32,833 nucleotides of DNA from Candidatus Kaiserbacteria bacterium (GCA_016217935.1 JACRFJ010000020.1:1-32833); one strand, 5' to 3'. Shown: positions 13,251 through 21,603, numbered from the stretch's first letter. Notes: generated from the sequence alone by a model not told the origin. Numbers and translations are program-made.

Positions 13251-13926
13251 GTATTACCTCCGCCCCCTTCCCAGTCGCCGACCACCCATCGTGGTTGTTG
13301 TACGCAAGCTGCAGTTCTTCTTTTTGTTTGCCGACCATTTCGATGAGTTGCTCTACAATCGCCTTGGGGTCCGTCTCGAAAATAATGTTTGGGTTCGGAC
13401 GATGCGCAGCGTCGATGATGAGATCGAGAAGCTCATCGGTGTCCGAGCTCCCGCGCAAGATTCCTATCGGCCGACGATCTTCGTAGGCGACGACGAATTC
13501 GTTGATCGTACCGATACGGCCCGGGCCGATGATCATCGCATCGGAGGAGCGCACGAAGAGAATATCGCGGCCCGAGTATCCAAAGCCGGTGTAGATCACA
13601 ACATCCATATATTCGAGTGGGAGCTTGTACGTATCGACATGCTCGCGCTCCGTCGCTGCCGGAGAGAGGCCGATTGAGAAACCGCACTCGTCTTTTGCTC
13701 CCATTGCTGCGTAGAGCGGAAAACCCGTTGTGGCGCCGGTCGTGATAATCGCACCTTGCCGTGCGATCTCGCGCCCGATCTCTTTTGCCTTTTCAAATGC
13801 ATCGAGTCCTGCGTAGGTGGTATCAGCGGCACCGGAGACGCCGATTTTCACGACACCGTAGCCGTCGGGCAGGCGGCAGAAGTTGAGCGGTACCGCCGAG
13901 TGATTCGGGTGTAACATCTTCCTCAT
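13246..13926 (-). CDS. SLOG-superfamily Rossmann nucleotide-binding protein (TIGR00725/LOG-like)
   Basis: A 226-residue product. The core begins K-I-G-V-S-G-A-A-D near residue 27, followed by A-x-E-I-G-R-E-I-A-R-Q-G-A-I-I-T-T-G-A-T-T-G. The signature P-G-R-I-G-T-I-N-E-F replaces the P-G-G-x-G-T-x-x-E of LOG phosphoribohydrolases; the second Gly is Arg. These folds bind nucleotides or nucleotide-derived ligands, but the precise reaction is unknown and the altered motif argues against assuming cytokinin-type phosphoribohydrolase activity. A TG-T-TACAAT extended -10 ends 8 nt before the ATG. The stop is buried in the 13140-13250 hairpin element. Confidence 0.8.
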   Translation of the reverse strand: MRKMLHPNHSAVPLNFCRLPDGYGVVKIGVSGAADTTYAGLDAFEKAKEIGREIARQGAIITTGATTGFPLYAAMGAKDECGFSIGLSPAATEREHVDTYKLPLEYMDVVIYTGFGYSGRDILFVRSSDAMIIGPGRIGTINEFVVAYEDRRPIGILRGSSDTDELLDLIIDAAHRPNPNIIFETDPKAIVEQLIEMVGKQKEELQLAYNNHDGWSATGKGAEVIL

Positions 13927-14075
13927 TTGAGCTTATTGTAACATTGAATTACAGAAATTACAGAGTCGAAGCGAGTATTTTTTGCCAGCGACCGAGCGCT
14001 GAGCGAGGAAGTACTGAGGCCAGCAGGCCGAATGTGATTGCGATGGAGAAAATCACATGGCTTCGAGCCCTTTTA

Positions 14076-15479
14076 TCACCACGCAAGTATCACCTCGTCT
14101 CCTTTCTGGGGAACAGCGCTCTCAACACCGAGAAAATCCTTCACGCGTTGCGCAAGAAAAAGAGACGAGCCGGTTTCACCCATGACAACAAAGACTTTTT
14201 CGAGGCGCTCTCCCGCTTTCTCGACAAAATCGAGGAGTTGATTGCGATCCGCATGCCCCGAGTAGCCGCTCACCGTCTCGACACGCGCATGCACCTTTAT
14301 ATATTCTCCGTCGATGCGTACCTTTTTCTCACCATCTTGAATGCGACGCCCAAGCGTGCCTGGGGCTTGGTAGCCAACAAAGAGAACGGTTGCTTTCCGA
14401 TCGCCTAAATAGAACTTCTCGTGTGCTCGCACGCGCCCGCCACCCGACATGCCAGCACCCGCGATGATGATTTTAGGGCTTGGGCTTCGATGAATCATTT
14501 CGGATTCACTCTTGTTTTTTACAACTTTGAGTCCCGCACATGCGAATAGATTGTCCCCGTCTTGTATCCGCTCTTGCGCGGCACTGTTGAAAAGTCCTGC
14601 GTAACGTTTGAAAACTTCGGTGATGCGGATCGCCAAAGGAGAGTCGACGTAGATCGGGATCGACGCCATTGCACCATCTTCGACCATGGCGTTTAGTTCA
14701 TAGAGCAACACTTGGGTGCGCTCGATCGAAAATGATGGAATGATCAGTACACCGCCTCTCTCGCGCGTTTCATCAACAATCTCCAGAAGGTGCGTGCGTC
14801 TCTCAGTTCGGCCTTCGTGCACTCGATCTCCATAGACGCTCTCCATTACAATGTAGTTGGCACCCTCCGGACTCTCGGTATCGCGCAGGAGCGGTTCAGG
14901 AGAATTGCCCAGATCTCCTGTAAAAAGAATCACTCTTCCCTTGCGCGAGAGCTTCACCAATGCGGATCCGAGAATGTGTCCCGCGTCGAGAAGCGAAAAC
15001 GAGAAATCATCTATCGAGACTCTCTGGTGGTAGTCGACTCCCTGCCAGAGACTGAGTGCAAGCTCGACATCTTTGTGGTCATAGAGTAGATCGCAGCCAA
15101 CTTCTTCTGCTTTTGTTTCCATGATCCCGATCGCATCGTCAAACATGATTTCCGAGAGATCCTTGGTCGGCGGCGTCGAATAGATGATGCCTCGAAATCC
15201 ATCTTTCACGAGTTTCGGAATGCGCCCGATATGATCCGCATGTGCGTGTGTCACGATGAGCACATCTATACTTTTTGGATCGTACGGAAACTGTGCAGCG
15301 TTTACCGTATCGAATTGATCAAGATATTCTTGCTGGAGCGCACCGCAATCGATCAGAATCTTTTTTCCCTGTTCCGAGTGTCCCGAAGGGGATCCTACCT
15401 GCTCAGCCAAGGTATTGAGAAGAAAATTTGCTCCGGTCACGGTACCAACGCCGCCGTAGAATATTATTTTTGCACTCAT
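14076..15479 (-). CDS. Metallo-beta-lactamase/beta-CASP nuclease (CPSF/RMMBL type)
   Basis: A 467-residue product. The MBL zinc motif H-A-H-A-D-H is at 78-83 and the aspartate motif G-D-L-G-N-S near 205. A beta-CASP domain follows, with the closing RMMBL segment S-G-Y-S-G-H-A-D-R-N-Q-L-L-D-F and a final V-V-M-G-E-T motif. This architecture is that of RNA-processing exo/endonucleases of the CPSF-73/YSH1-like family, so RNA cleavage or decay is the best guess. A TG-G-TAGGAT extended -10 sits exactly six bases before the ATG. Its TG partly overlaps the strong terminator at 15493-15528, leaving almost no space between the end of one transcript and the start of the next. Confidence 0.9.
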   Translation of the reverse strand: MSAKIIFYGGVGTVTGANFLLNTLAEQVGSPSGHSEQGKKILIDCGALQQEYLDQFDTVNAAQFPYDPKSIDVLIVTHAHADHIGRIPKLVKDGFRGIIYSTPPTKDLSEIMFDDAIGIMETKAEEVGCDLLYDHKDVELALSLWQGVDYHQRVSIDDFSFSLLDAGHILGSALVKLSRKGRVILFTGDLGNSPEPLLRDTESPEGANYIVMESVYGDRVHEGRTERRTHLLEIVDETRERGGVLIIPSFSIERTQVLLYELNAMVEDGAMASIPIYVDSPLAIRITEVFKRYAGLFNSAAQERIQDGDNLFACAGLKVVKNKSESEMIHRSPSPKIIIAGAGMSGGGRVRAHEKFYLGDRKATVLFVGYQAPGTLGRRIQDGEKKVRIDGEYIKVHARVETVSGYSGHADRNQLLDFVEKAGERLEKVFVVMGETGSSLFLAQRVKDFLGVESAVPQKGDEVILAW

Positions 15480-15485
15480 GCCGAA

Positions 15486-15494
15486 ATCCTACCA
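15486..15494 (-). promoter_or_regulatory. Extended -10 promoter six bases before the ATG at 15479
   Basis: The minus strand reads TG-G-TAGGAT-TTCGGC-ATG, placing +1 on the A of the start codon. Confidence 0.5.
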
Positions 15495-15528
15495 CCCAAA
15501 AAACCGCCTTTCGGCGGTTTTTTGGGTG
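15493..15528. terminator. Strong bidirectional intrinsic terminator
   Basis: CACCCAAAAAACCGCC (15493-15508) pairs perfectly with GGCGGTTTTTTGGGTG (15513-15528) across TTTC. A GC stem flanked by an A run and a T run works on either strand. It should end the minus-strand transcript coming from ndk and the 97-aa gene. Confidence 0.85.
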
Positions 15529-15685
15529 CGGCGGTACGGCAAGCCTGGGTTGGAATACCAGGTGGGTGTCCGCAGAACTAAAGCGCAATGCTTCAGACGA
15601 TATGAGACTCCCTTACTTGAACCAAGCAGGTTTAAGTACGCGCCGCTACCAGAAAGTATACACCCGATTCCCGAAGTATAGATGA

Positions 15686-15752
15686 ATCCCGCTAGAAATA
15701 GCTCATCCGAGCCCTTCGGGCGCGCAAGCGCGTGCGCAATTTCTAACGGGAT
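15686..15752. repeat. 67-nt dispersed hairpin repeat
   Basis: ATCCCGCTAGAAAT (15686-15699) pairs with ATTTCTAACGGGAT (15739-15752) with a single mismatch. The interior has nested GCCC-TTC-GGGC and GCGC-AA-GCGC stems. I believe similar hairpins are widespread in Parcubacteria genomes, but only one copy is in this window. Confidence 0.65.
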
Positions 15753-15757
15753 GAACT

Positions 15758-16051
15758 TTACGGGTGCGGCTTTATTTCAAAGGTGTGAGCCGATGGATTG
15801 TGCTCGGGGTGGTGCATCGTCGTATGCACTTTATCGCCCCGGATCTCAAAAAGCGCGTGGGGGCTTGCCCCATCTGGATGGAATGCAGTTTTGTACACCC
15901 TGCTCCCATCAACTCTGTAGATGGGATTGTTTACATCGGGGCGCCCATTTTTAATGTCGTAGATGTGTCCCGTGTCCATCGCGAGCATCGGCTTTGCCGT
16001 GTGGAAACCGCCCGCATGTCCGTACGTACTCTGATGGAGATACTGCATCAT
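15758..16051 (-). CDS. 97-residue protein of unknown function with internal repeats
   Basis: Its start overlaps the ndk stop (ATGA), so the two are translationally coupled. The product is His/Pro-rich and probably all-beta. Two ~24-residue units align: I-Y-R-V-D-G-S-R-V-Y-K-T...H-P-D-G...H-A and L-F-E-I-R-G-D-K-V-H-T-T...H-P-E-H...A-H, followed by a partial third (T-F-E-I-K) and preceded by a related H-I-Y-D-I-K-N-G. Eight or more histidines raise the possibility of metal binding. I do not recognise the family; the ndk link gives no clear functional hint. Confidence 0.65.
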   Translation of the reverse strand: MMQYLHQSTYGHAGGFHTAKPMLAMDTGHIYDIKNGRPDVNNPIYRVDGSRVYKTAFHPDGASPHALFEIRGDKVHTTMHHPEHNPSAHTFEIKPHP

Positions 16052-16656
16052 TCGTCGAGAATTCCTTTCAGCTCTTTCGAATACAGGATGTCTTCGTGTG
16101 TCACCTTATAGTCGGTCAATTCTTCTGGCTTGAACCAGTGCGGTATTTCCATCTCTGCTTCTTCGACCGACCCGGATCCGTGAATGAGATTTCGCACAGC
16201 GCGATCGTCTTGATCAGACATCACGTACGAGTCTGGCACGAAATCTCCGCGGATCGTTCCGACCGCAGCGCCTCGCGGCTCGGTGCCACCGGTTATCTTG
16301 CGAACGAGCTCAACTGCATGCGCGCCCTGCCATATCATCGCGATCACCGGACCGGCGGTCAAGTATTTTTTGAGGCCCTTCAGAATCTTCGCAGTGATTT
16401 CGAGCGGATCTTCGGAAGGCGGCGTGAGGCCGCGATCGCGATAGCCCTTGATCGTTTTCTCACCAGTTACTCGGCGCCAATTGGGATCAAGTGTGTAATG
16501 CCCTTCCACCTGCTCTTCGGTCGGGACCATGAGCTTGAGAGCGACGAGCTTGAGACCGAGCCGCTCATAGCGGCGGATGATTTCTCCGATGAGCGCGCGT
16601 TGAATGCCATCAGGCTTGATGATTACGAGAGTTCTTTCTTGTGAGGGATGTTCCAT
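16048..16656 (-). CDS. ndk: Nucleoside diphosphate kinase, with inserted segment
   Basis: A 202-residue product. R-T-L-V-I-I-K-P-D-G (8-17) is the N-terminal NDK motif, and the phosphorylated His159 sits in N-L-I-H-G-S-G-S-V-E-E-A-E. G-T-I-R-G-D-F (133-139) is the nucleotide-binding stretch. Standard NDKs have 135-155 residues; the extra ~50 lie mainly around 55-90 (W-R-R-V-T-G-E-K-T...D-P-L-E-I) and in the C-terminal tail. The enzyme equilibrates NTP and NDP pools. A TG-A-TACAGT extended -10 ends seven bases before the ATG. It is first in a two-gene unit. Confidence 0.93.
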   Translation of the reverse strand: MEHPSQERTLVIIKPDGIQRALIGEIIRRYERLGLKLVALKLMVPTEEQVEGHYTLDPNWRRVTGEKTIKGYRDRGLTPPSEDPLEITAKILKGLKKYLTAGPVIAMIWQGAHAVELVRKITGGTEPRGAAVGTIRGDFVPDSYVMSDQDDRAVRNLIHGSGSVEEAEMEIPHWFKPEELTDYKVTHEDILYSKELKGILDE

Positions 16657-16663
16657 GCGCGGT

Positions 16664-16672
16664 ACTGTATCA
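16664..16672 (-). promoter_or_regulatory. Extended -10 promoter of ndk
   Basis: The minus strand reads TG-A-TACAGT, then seven bases, then the ATG at 16656. Confidence 0.45.
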
Positions 16673-16694
16673 CACTTCGGAGTTCGATGAAATC

Positions 16695-19511
16695 TTACCG
16701 AAGAAGTTGCGTCGAATCTGAAATACCTGTTGCTGCACGTTCTTCTGCTTGGCCGAATTTGCGCCGGATTTCGGCTTCGACTTCTTCGCGCGCCTTGCCG
16801 TACGTGCGGTACGAGAGCTCTTTGAGCGGATCGATACGGGTATGATCGAATTTCGGCAACTCGACCGTGTTGATCGTAAAGGGTCGCGCGGGCACTCCCT
16901 GAACGAGAAGCGACGCGACGCCGGTACGATTTGGCAGATTCTCCAAATCTTTGGCACTGAATACCGGAGCGAACTGCTTCTCGAGAAATTCTGCATCAGT
17001 GGTACCAATGCGCATCGAGATCTTGGTGCCGACGTTCCCTATCACTGCATCGCGAATGTTTTCTTCGAGCTGTGCGATGAATTGGTGCGCGACCGTAAGT
17101 GCGAGCTTGTATTTTCGAGCTTCCGAGAGGATTGTCGAGATGGATGGCGTCGCGAAGTTCTGGAATTCGTCGATGTAGAGGTAGAAGACGGGCAAATCTC
17201 CCTTCGAATCCACGCGTGAGAATGCCGCTTGCAAGAATTTCGAGACGAGGACGAGACCAAGGAGCGCGGTATTCCTGTCGCCGAGGCGACCTTTTGAGAG
17301 ATTGGCGAGGAAAATCTTCTTGCCGTCCATAATCTCGCGGAAATTGAATGCAGATTTTTCCTGCGCCACGATCGGACGCATGATGTCGTTGGCCAAAAAG
17401 ACGTCAAACTTGCTCGTGATGTACGGTGCGACGTTCTCAAGCGATGGGTCGCCCTGCGCCTGCTCGGCAATCTTGCGCCAAAACTGTACGATGATGGGGT
17501 TCGGACAATGCGCGAGTTTGAGATTACGAAATGACGTGTCGGCAAACACACGTGGGATTTCGACGAATGTCGAGCCGGATTCGGGATGTTCGACAACCAG
17601 CTGCACGGCATTGCGATAATACTGCTCAAACATCGGACCGAATGCTTCGGGCACGTCGGAGTAGAGCTTGCGGAAAATGCCATACACTTCATCGACAACA
17701 AACGTCTTCATCTCAGGTTTCGAGCGGTCGTACTCGAGCATGTTGAGGCCCATCGGGCGCGCCGTGTACGCAGGGTCGAAATAGATGACGTCTTTTGCGC
17801 GCTCCGGTGGTATTGCCGCGAGCACATCTTCGATATCGTTGCCGTGCGGATCGATAAAGGCGATGCCCTCACCGTTTTTAATATCCTGAATGATCATGTT
17901 CTTAATGAGTCCTGTCTTACCAGTGCCCGTCTGCCCGATCACATAGCAGTGACGCAAGCGATCTGCGGGAGCGAAGTGTACCGGCGTCTCGTCGGCGCCG
18001 TAATGATTGATACCGATCGTGATGCCCTCTCCTCCGATTTCCACCGGCGCAGGTGCTTGCTTACCGAAGCTTCGCTTTAATTCGCGTGACGTGGTGACGC
18101 GCTCCGCCGTGAAATGGAAAATCGATGTGATTTCAGCGAGCGAGAGTGGCATCGCAATATCGTGATCAAAGGTGCGATACGTGAAATCGCGCAAAAAATT
18201 GGCGATACTCCAACTTCCGACACGCTTGAATTCAAAATGATTGCCTTTCGGATCGTCGTACTGGTTGAACGGTGCAATCAAATTGCTCAAGAGCTCCTCT
18301 GCGCGCGTCGAGTCTTTTGCAGACGAGACAAGACGGATGGACGTTGGCGCGATGCGTGTCTTGATTTTGCGTGTAATTTCTTCGGTCGATACCTGATCAG
18401 AGGTACGACGATATTCATTTTGCTGTTCACGTTCGTGCTCTTCTGGAGCAAATACCATTTTTGCCGCATCCCATAGCACTTCCGCAACCTCACTTTCAGG
18501 AACCTTGAGCGCCTGGTGAATATTTTTCCCTTTTTCAAGCTCACGGAGAATCTTTTTGTAATGCTTGTTGTATCGGTCGCCCTCGGTACCGACCGTAATC
18601 TGTAGCGCAGCACCTTCGCCGTGTTTCAAAATCTTGGCAAATGCCGCGAGTAAAATATTCATCGGATCGTGCTCAAACATGTCGGGTGTTTTGAGTGGAA
18701 ATGCCGCATGTTTGGCAAGCGTCCCGTATGCAGCCGCATGTGACCCCTCATAATTAAAAATATTGTAGTCGCCGCGACTCTCTGAAATGCGTGCGTTGGG
18801 AAATACCGACGACATGAGGCGCTCGGCAAGTGTTTTCTTGGCTCGTGGAATCGCGAGGTAAAGCGATGCACTTTCAGATCCTTCTGGCACCGCAATTTCA
18901 AGCGAAAAACCTTCGTGCGTTTCGATCAGCGGCAAAAGACCGGCATACAATTGCTCTGACGACGCGAGCAGTTGTTCGAGTTTGTTTTGGCGCATTTCAT
19001 CTTCCTTGCCCTCGCCGTGTGCTTGCGGTTGCACTTCGAAAAGCACCATGTGGAGGGCGCGATTCACTTTTTCCAGAGGCTTCATGCCTTTTTCGGGCAG
19101 GCCTTCCGCTATGTAGCGCACGAGCGCGCGATGAAAATCATCTTCAAGGTGCGGGTTTTTCATCCGTGCCGCGACAGAGAGCGCATTCCGGATTCCCTGC
19201 TGCGCAACGATCGCGAGGAGCCCATCGAGTTGTTTGTCGTGCACTTCGGGCTCGAGTTTGAGCATGTGGCGCACGGTATCATGCTCAGGCATCACCACTG
19301 TCTCATGCAAAATGGTCGCCGCAGGCGTCTCGGCATACGCGGCAATTTCCCGCTTTGCGATACGCTCGCTCTCGATCGGGCTTGGCTGTACATCGAGCGC
19401 CTTTTCTTGCTCGCGCACGCGCTCGCGCAAGTAGGCGAGCTCCTCTTCGGGAGATTTAAATTTTCCTTGTGCCGCAACACGCGGTCGCTCTGCGATGGAG
19501 CGCGGAGACAT
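16695..19511 (-). CDS. Large T4SS/conjugation-type ATPase (VirD4/TraG-like, DUF87 family)
   Basis: A 938-residue product. Residues 20-50 look like a short coiled coil. The middle (about 60-500) is a large poorly conserved domain. The RecA-like motor follows: Walker A I-G-Q-T-G-T-G-K-T near 525, I-D-P-H-G-N-D-I near 555, Walker B L-Y-I-D-E-F-Q-N near 777, then A-R-K-Y-K-L-A-L-T-V-A-H-Q-F and the C-terminal I-G-N-V-G-T-K-I-S-M-R. No transmembrane helices are evident, unlike classical VirD4. Such ATPases are widespread in Patescibacteria and are usually named type IV secretion or DNA-transfer proteins. No other T4SS or pilus gene is in the window, so its partner machinery is unknown. A TATACT box six bases before the ATG overlaps the purD 3' end. 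Confidence 0.85.
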   Translation of the reverse strand: MSPRSIAERPRVAAQGKFKSPEEELAYLRERVREQEKALDVQPSPIESERIAKREIAAYAETPAATILHETVVMPEHDTVRHMLKLEPEVHDKQLDGLLAIVAQQGIRNALSVAARMKNPHLEDDFHRALVRYIAEGLPEKGMKPLEKVNRALHMVLFEVQPQAHGEGKEDEMRQNKLEQLLASSEQLYAGLLPLIETHEGFSLEIAVPEGSESASLYLAIPRAKKTLAERLMSSVFPNARISESRGDYNIFNYEGSHAAAYGTLAKHAAFPLKTPDMFEHDPMNILLAAFAKILKHGEGAALQITVGTEGDRYNKHYKKILRELEKGKNIHQALKVPESEVAEVLWDAAKMVFAPEEHEREQQNEYRRTSDQVSTEEITRKIKTRIAPTSIRLVSSAKDSTRAEELLSNLIAPFNQYDDPKGNHFEFKRVGSWSIANFLRDFTYRTFDHDIAMPLSLAEITSIFHFTAERVTTSRELKRSFGKQAPAPVEIGGEGITIGINHYGADETPVHFAPADRLRHCYVIGQTGTGKTGLIKNMIIQDIKNGEGIAFIDPHGNDIEDVLAAIPPERAKDVIYFDPAYTARPMGLNMLEYDRSKPEMKTFVVDEVYGIFRKLYSDVPEAFGPMFEQYYRNAVQLVVEHPESGSTFVEIPRVFADTSFRNLKLAHCPNPIIVQFWRKIAEQAQGDPSLENVAPYITSKFDVFLANDIMRPIVAQEKSAFNFREIMDGKKIFLANLSKGRLGDRNTALLGLVLVSKFLQAAFSRVDSKGDLPVFYLYIDEFQNFATPSISTILSEARKYKLALTVAHQFIAQLEENIRDAVIGNVGTKISMRIGTTDAEFLEKQFAPVFSAKDLENLPNRTGVASLLVQGVPARPFTINTVELPKFDHTRIDPLKELSYRTYGKAREEVEAEIRRKFGQAEERAATGISDSTQLLR

Positions 19512-19517
19512 GCAAAA

Positions 19518-19523
19518 AGTATA
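19518..19523 (-). promoter_or_regulatory. TATACT -10 box six bases before the ATG at 19511
   Basis: The minus strand reads TATACT-TTTTGC-ATG. The hexamer lies between the purD stop (19528) and the ATPase start, showing an independent promoter in a 16-nt gap. Confidence 0.6.
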
Positions 19524-19527
19524 TCAC

Positions 19528-20850
19528 TTAGCGAAGTACCTTCGCGCCGATGTCGCGGCGCAGGTACTTGCCTTCGAATTGGATTTTGTCCGCTGCCTCG
19601 TACGCGCGGTCGAGTGCTTCTTTGAGCGATGCGCCCATCGCAGTGACTGCGAGGACCCGACCGCCGTTGGTAACGACTTGGCCATTACCGATCTTTGTTC
19701 CCGAGTGAAAAACGACGACACCCGGAATCTTTTCTGCCTCTTCAATTCCCGTAATCCGAAGATCCTTTTTATATTCGTCGGGATATCCTCCAGAGCAGAG
19801 GATGAGATTCGCGCATCCGAGAGATTCGGATTCGAGAGACAAGCCTGCGAGACTACCCGCTACGGAACCTTGCAGGATGGACAGTATGTCGCCTTTCAAA
19901 AGGCGCATATAGACCTCGCATTCGGGATCGCCAAAACGCGAATTGTATTCGAGCACTTTCGGTCCACTCTTTGTGAGAATGAGTCCCGGATACAAGAGTC
20001 CGGAGAACGGCGTGCCATTTTCCTCAAGTGCAATGAGAATCCTCTGCACGATCGTCTCTCCTATTTCTTCGATAAGCGCAGGTGTGACAAATGGTAGCGG
20101 ATGAATCACGCCGATACCGCCCGTCATCTTGCCGGTATCACCTTCACCAATCGTTTTGTGATCCTGAGACACCGGGAAAAGAAGAAAATCCGTGCCTGCG
20201 CAGATCGCATGAATGGACATCTCCGGCCCTTCCAGGAAATCTTCGATCACGACCTGTTTGCTGTCGTGCGAGAAGATTTCGTGGAGCGTCTCTTCCGCGT
20301 CTTGGAGTGTGCGGCAAATCGTGACACCTTTGCCAAACACAAGACCGCTGTCTTTCACCACGATGGGAACCCCGTGCGAGCGTACGTATTCGATTGCAGA
20401 TGGTTCATCTGCGAATGTTTTAAACGTGGCGGTCGGTACACCGGCTCTCTCCATTAGTGTTTTCGAAAATGCTTTGGACGATTCGATCTGTGCGGCAGCT
20501 TTCGACGGACCAAAAATCGCCAATCCTTTTGCTCTGAATGTGTCGACGATTCCTAGCTCGAGCGGATTTTCTGGACCAACGACCGTGAGACCGATCTTCT
20601 TGTCGAGCGCAAATTGGAGAAGTTTCTCTATGTCGATCGCGGCGATACCAACGTTCTCTCCCACTCGGCTCGTTCCTCCATTCCCCGGAGCTATATAGAT
20701 CTTTCCCACCTGGGGCGATTGTTTCAGCTTCCATGCGAGTGAGTGCTCACGCCCGCCGCTTCCAATTATTAGGACGTTGACGCCTCCCTCTTCGAGGTTT
20801 TCCCTCTTTGAGGTTCTTGCTGTAGATGTGCTTGGCGATGTATGTACCAT
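19528..20850 (-). CDS. purD: Phosphoribosylamine-glycine ligase (GARS), divergent
   Basis: A 440-residue ATP-grasp enzyme for the second step of purine synthesis. The N-terminal N-V-L-I-I-G-S-G-G-R-E-H-S-L-A motif, G-P-E-N-P-L, S-K-A-F-S-K, Q-D-H-K-T-I-G-E-G-D-T-G and R-F-G-D-P-E-C are all recognisable. Two core stretches are off consensus: the A-D-G-L-A-A-G-K-G-V loop reads D-S-G-L-V-F-G-K-G-V, and the usual T-G-G-M-G-A-Y is T-G-G-I-G-V-I. So the enzyme is divergent, or acts on a related substrate. Start 20850 is preferred over 20874 because TATATT lies exactly six bases upstream; it leaves a ~23-residue N-terminal extension before the family start, where the codon is GTC and cannot initiate. 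No other pur gene is in the window. Confidence 0.85.
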   Translation of the reverse strand: MVHTSPSTSTARTSKRENLEEGGVNVLIIGSGGREHSLAWKLKQSPQVGKIYIAPGNGGTSRVGENVGIAAIDIEKLLQFALDKKIGLTVVGPENPLELGIVDTFRAKGLAIFGPSKAAAQIESSKAFSKTLMERAGVPTATFKTFADEPSAIEYVRSHGVPIVVKDSGLVFGKGVTICRTLQDAEETLHEIFSHDSKQVVIEDFLEGPEMSIHAICAGTDFLLFPVSQDHKTIGEGDTGKMTGGIGVIHPLPFVTPALIEEIGETIVQRILIALEENGTPFSGLLYPGLILTKSGPKVLEYNSRFGDPECEVYMRLLKGDILSILQGSVAGSLAGLSLESESLGCANLILCSGGYPDEYKKDLRITGIEEAEKIPGVVVFHSGTKIGNGQVVTNGGRVLAVTAMGASLKEALDRAYEAADKIQFEGKYLRRDIGAKVLR

Positions 20851-20856
20851 CAAAAT

Positions 20857-20862
20857 AATATA
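20857..20862 (-). promoter_or_regulatory. TATATT -10 box six bases before the ATG at 20850
   Basis: The minus strand reads TATATT-ATTTTG-ATG, predicting a leaderless purD mRNA and deciding its start. Confidence 0.55.
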
Positions 20863-20878
20863 TATCCCCACCACGCAT

Positions 20879-20905
20879 TATATAGGGTTTCGTAAACTCT
20901 ATATA
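20879..20905 (+). repeat. Left terminal hairpin of the Y1 transposase element
   Basis: ATATAGGGTTT-CGT-AAACTCTATAT (20880-20904) forms an 11-bp stem with one G-T pair, extended by T20879-A20905. It is a direct repeat of the unit at 21579-21603. Its right arm overlaps the transposase -10 box (TATAAT 20902-20907). Confidence 0.8.
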
Positions 20906-20907
20906 AT
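20902..20907 (+). promoter_or_regulatory. TATAAT -10 box six bases before the transposase ATG
   Basis: A consensus TATAAT, then TCACGT-like six bases, then the ATG at 20914. It overlaps the end of the left hairpin, so folding and transcription may compete. Confidence 0.6.
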
Positions 20908-20913
20908 CACGTT

Positions 20914-21579
20914 ATGGAACTATTTCATGCCCTCAATCGCGGAGTTGATAAGCGAACAATATTTATGGACGAACGTGACAATACACGATTTGTGCACGAT
21001 TTATATGAGTTCAACGATGCGTCCCCTGCAATCAACATGAAGTACCATATTGCAGGAAAGAAATCGCAATCGGGGCCGGGCCGACGACCCGCCACAAAAA
21101 AACGCATCGTTGATATTCATGGGTGGTGCCTGATGAAAAATCACTATCACCTGTTACTCTCAGAAGTCATAGAAGGAGGAATGTCATTGTTTTTGAGAAA
21201 ACTGAATGTCGGGTACGCCAACTACTTCAATGAGCGTCACAAACGAACAGGCACTCTTTTCCAGGGCCGCACGAAAAAGGTCCTGATCGAGCACGATTCC
21301 CATTTTCTCTATATCCTTCATTATATCCACCTGAATCCTCTCGATTTCCGAACAGGTGCGCGCAAATGGCGCGAAGGTACCATTGATGATATCGCTTCGG
21401 CTCTCACCCATTTGAAAAAGTATCGCTGGAGCAGTTATTTAGATTACTGTGGTGAACATAACTTTCCTTCGGTGGTCACCATGGACCTCTTTAGCGATGT
21501 TTTCAAGAATTACGAGAGCGATCTTCGTAAATATGTGGGAAGTTTCAAAATATCAGAAGCACCCAATAACCTTGAATAA
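20914..21579 (+). CDS. Y1 (HUH) transposase, REP-associated tyrosine transposase type
   Basis: A 221-residue product starting F-H-A-L-N-R-G-V-D-K-R, typical of the TnpA_REP (RAYT) family. The HUH motif is H-Y-H (77-79) in M-K-N-H-Y-H-L-L-L; the candidate nucleophile is Tyr101 or Tyr104 in V-G-Y-A-N-Y-F-N. R-T-G-T-L-F-Q-G-R (111-119) and H-Y-I-H-L-N-P are further family blocks. It would cut and rejoin single-stranded DNA at hairpin ends through a 5' phosphotyrosine. All motifs are intact, so it may be active. Translation is probably from a leaderless mRNA. Confidence 0.9.
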   Translation: MELFHALNRGVDKRTIFMDERDNTRFVHDLYEFNDASPAINMKYHIAGKKSQSGPGRRPATKKRIVDIHGWCLMKNHYHLLLSEVIEGGMSLFLRKLNVGYANYFNERHKRTGTLFQGRTKKVLIEHDSHFLYILHYIHLNPLDFRTGARKWREGTIDDIASALTHLKKYRWSSYLDYCGEHNFPSVVTMDLFSDVFKNYESDLRKYVGSFKISEAPNNLE

Positions 21580-21603
21580 TATAGGGTTTCGTAAATCCTA
21601 TAT
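21579..21603 (+). repeat. Right terminal hairpin of the Y1 transposase element
   Basis: ATATAGGGTTT-CGT-AAATCCTATAT, an 11-bp stem with one G-T pair. It has the same orientation as the left copy and begins on the last base of the transposase stop codon. Confidence 0.8.

Noticed and set aside
13927-14075. Hidden gene between the SLOG and MBL genes
   Set aside because: The 149-nt gap has only a small GTGATT/AATCAC stem and no plausible frame.
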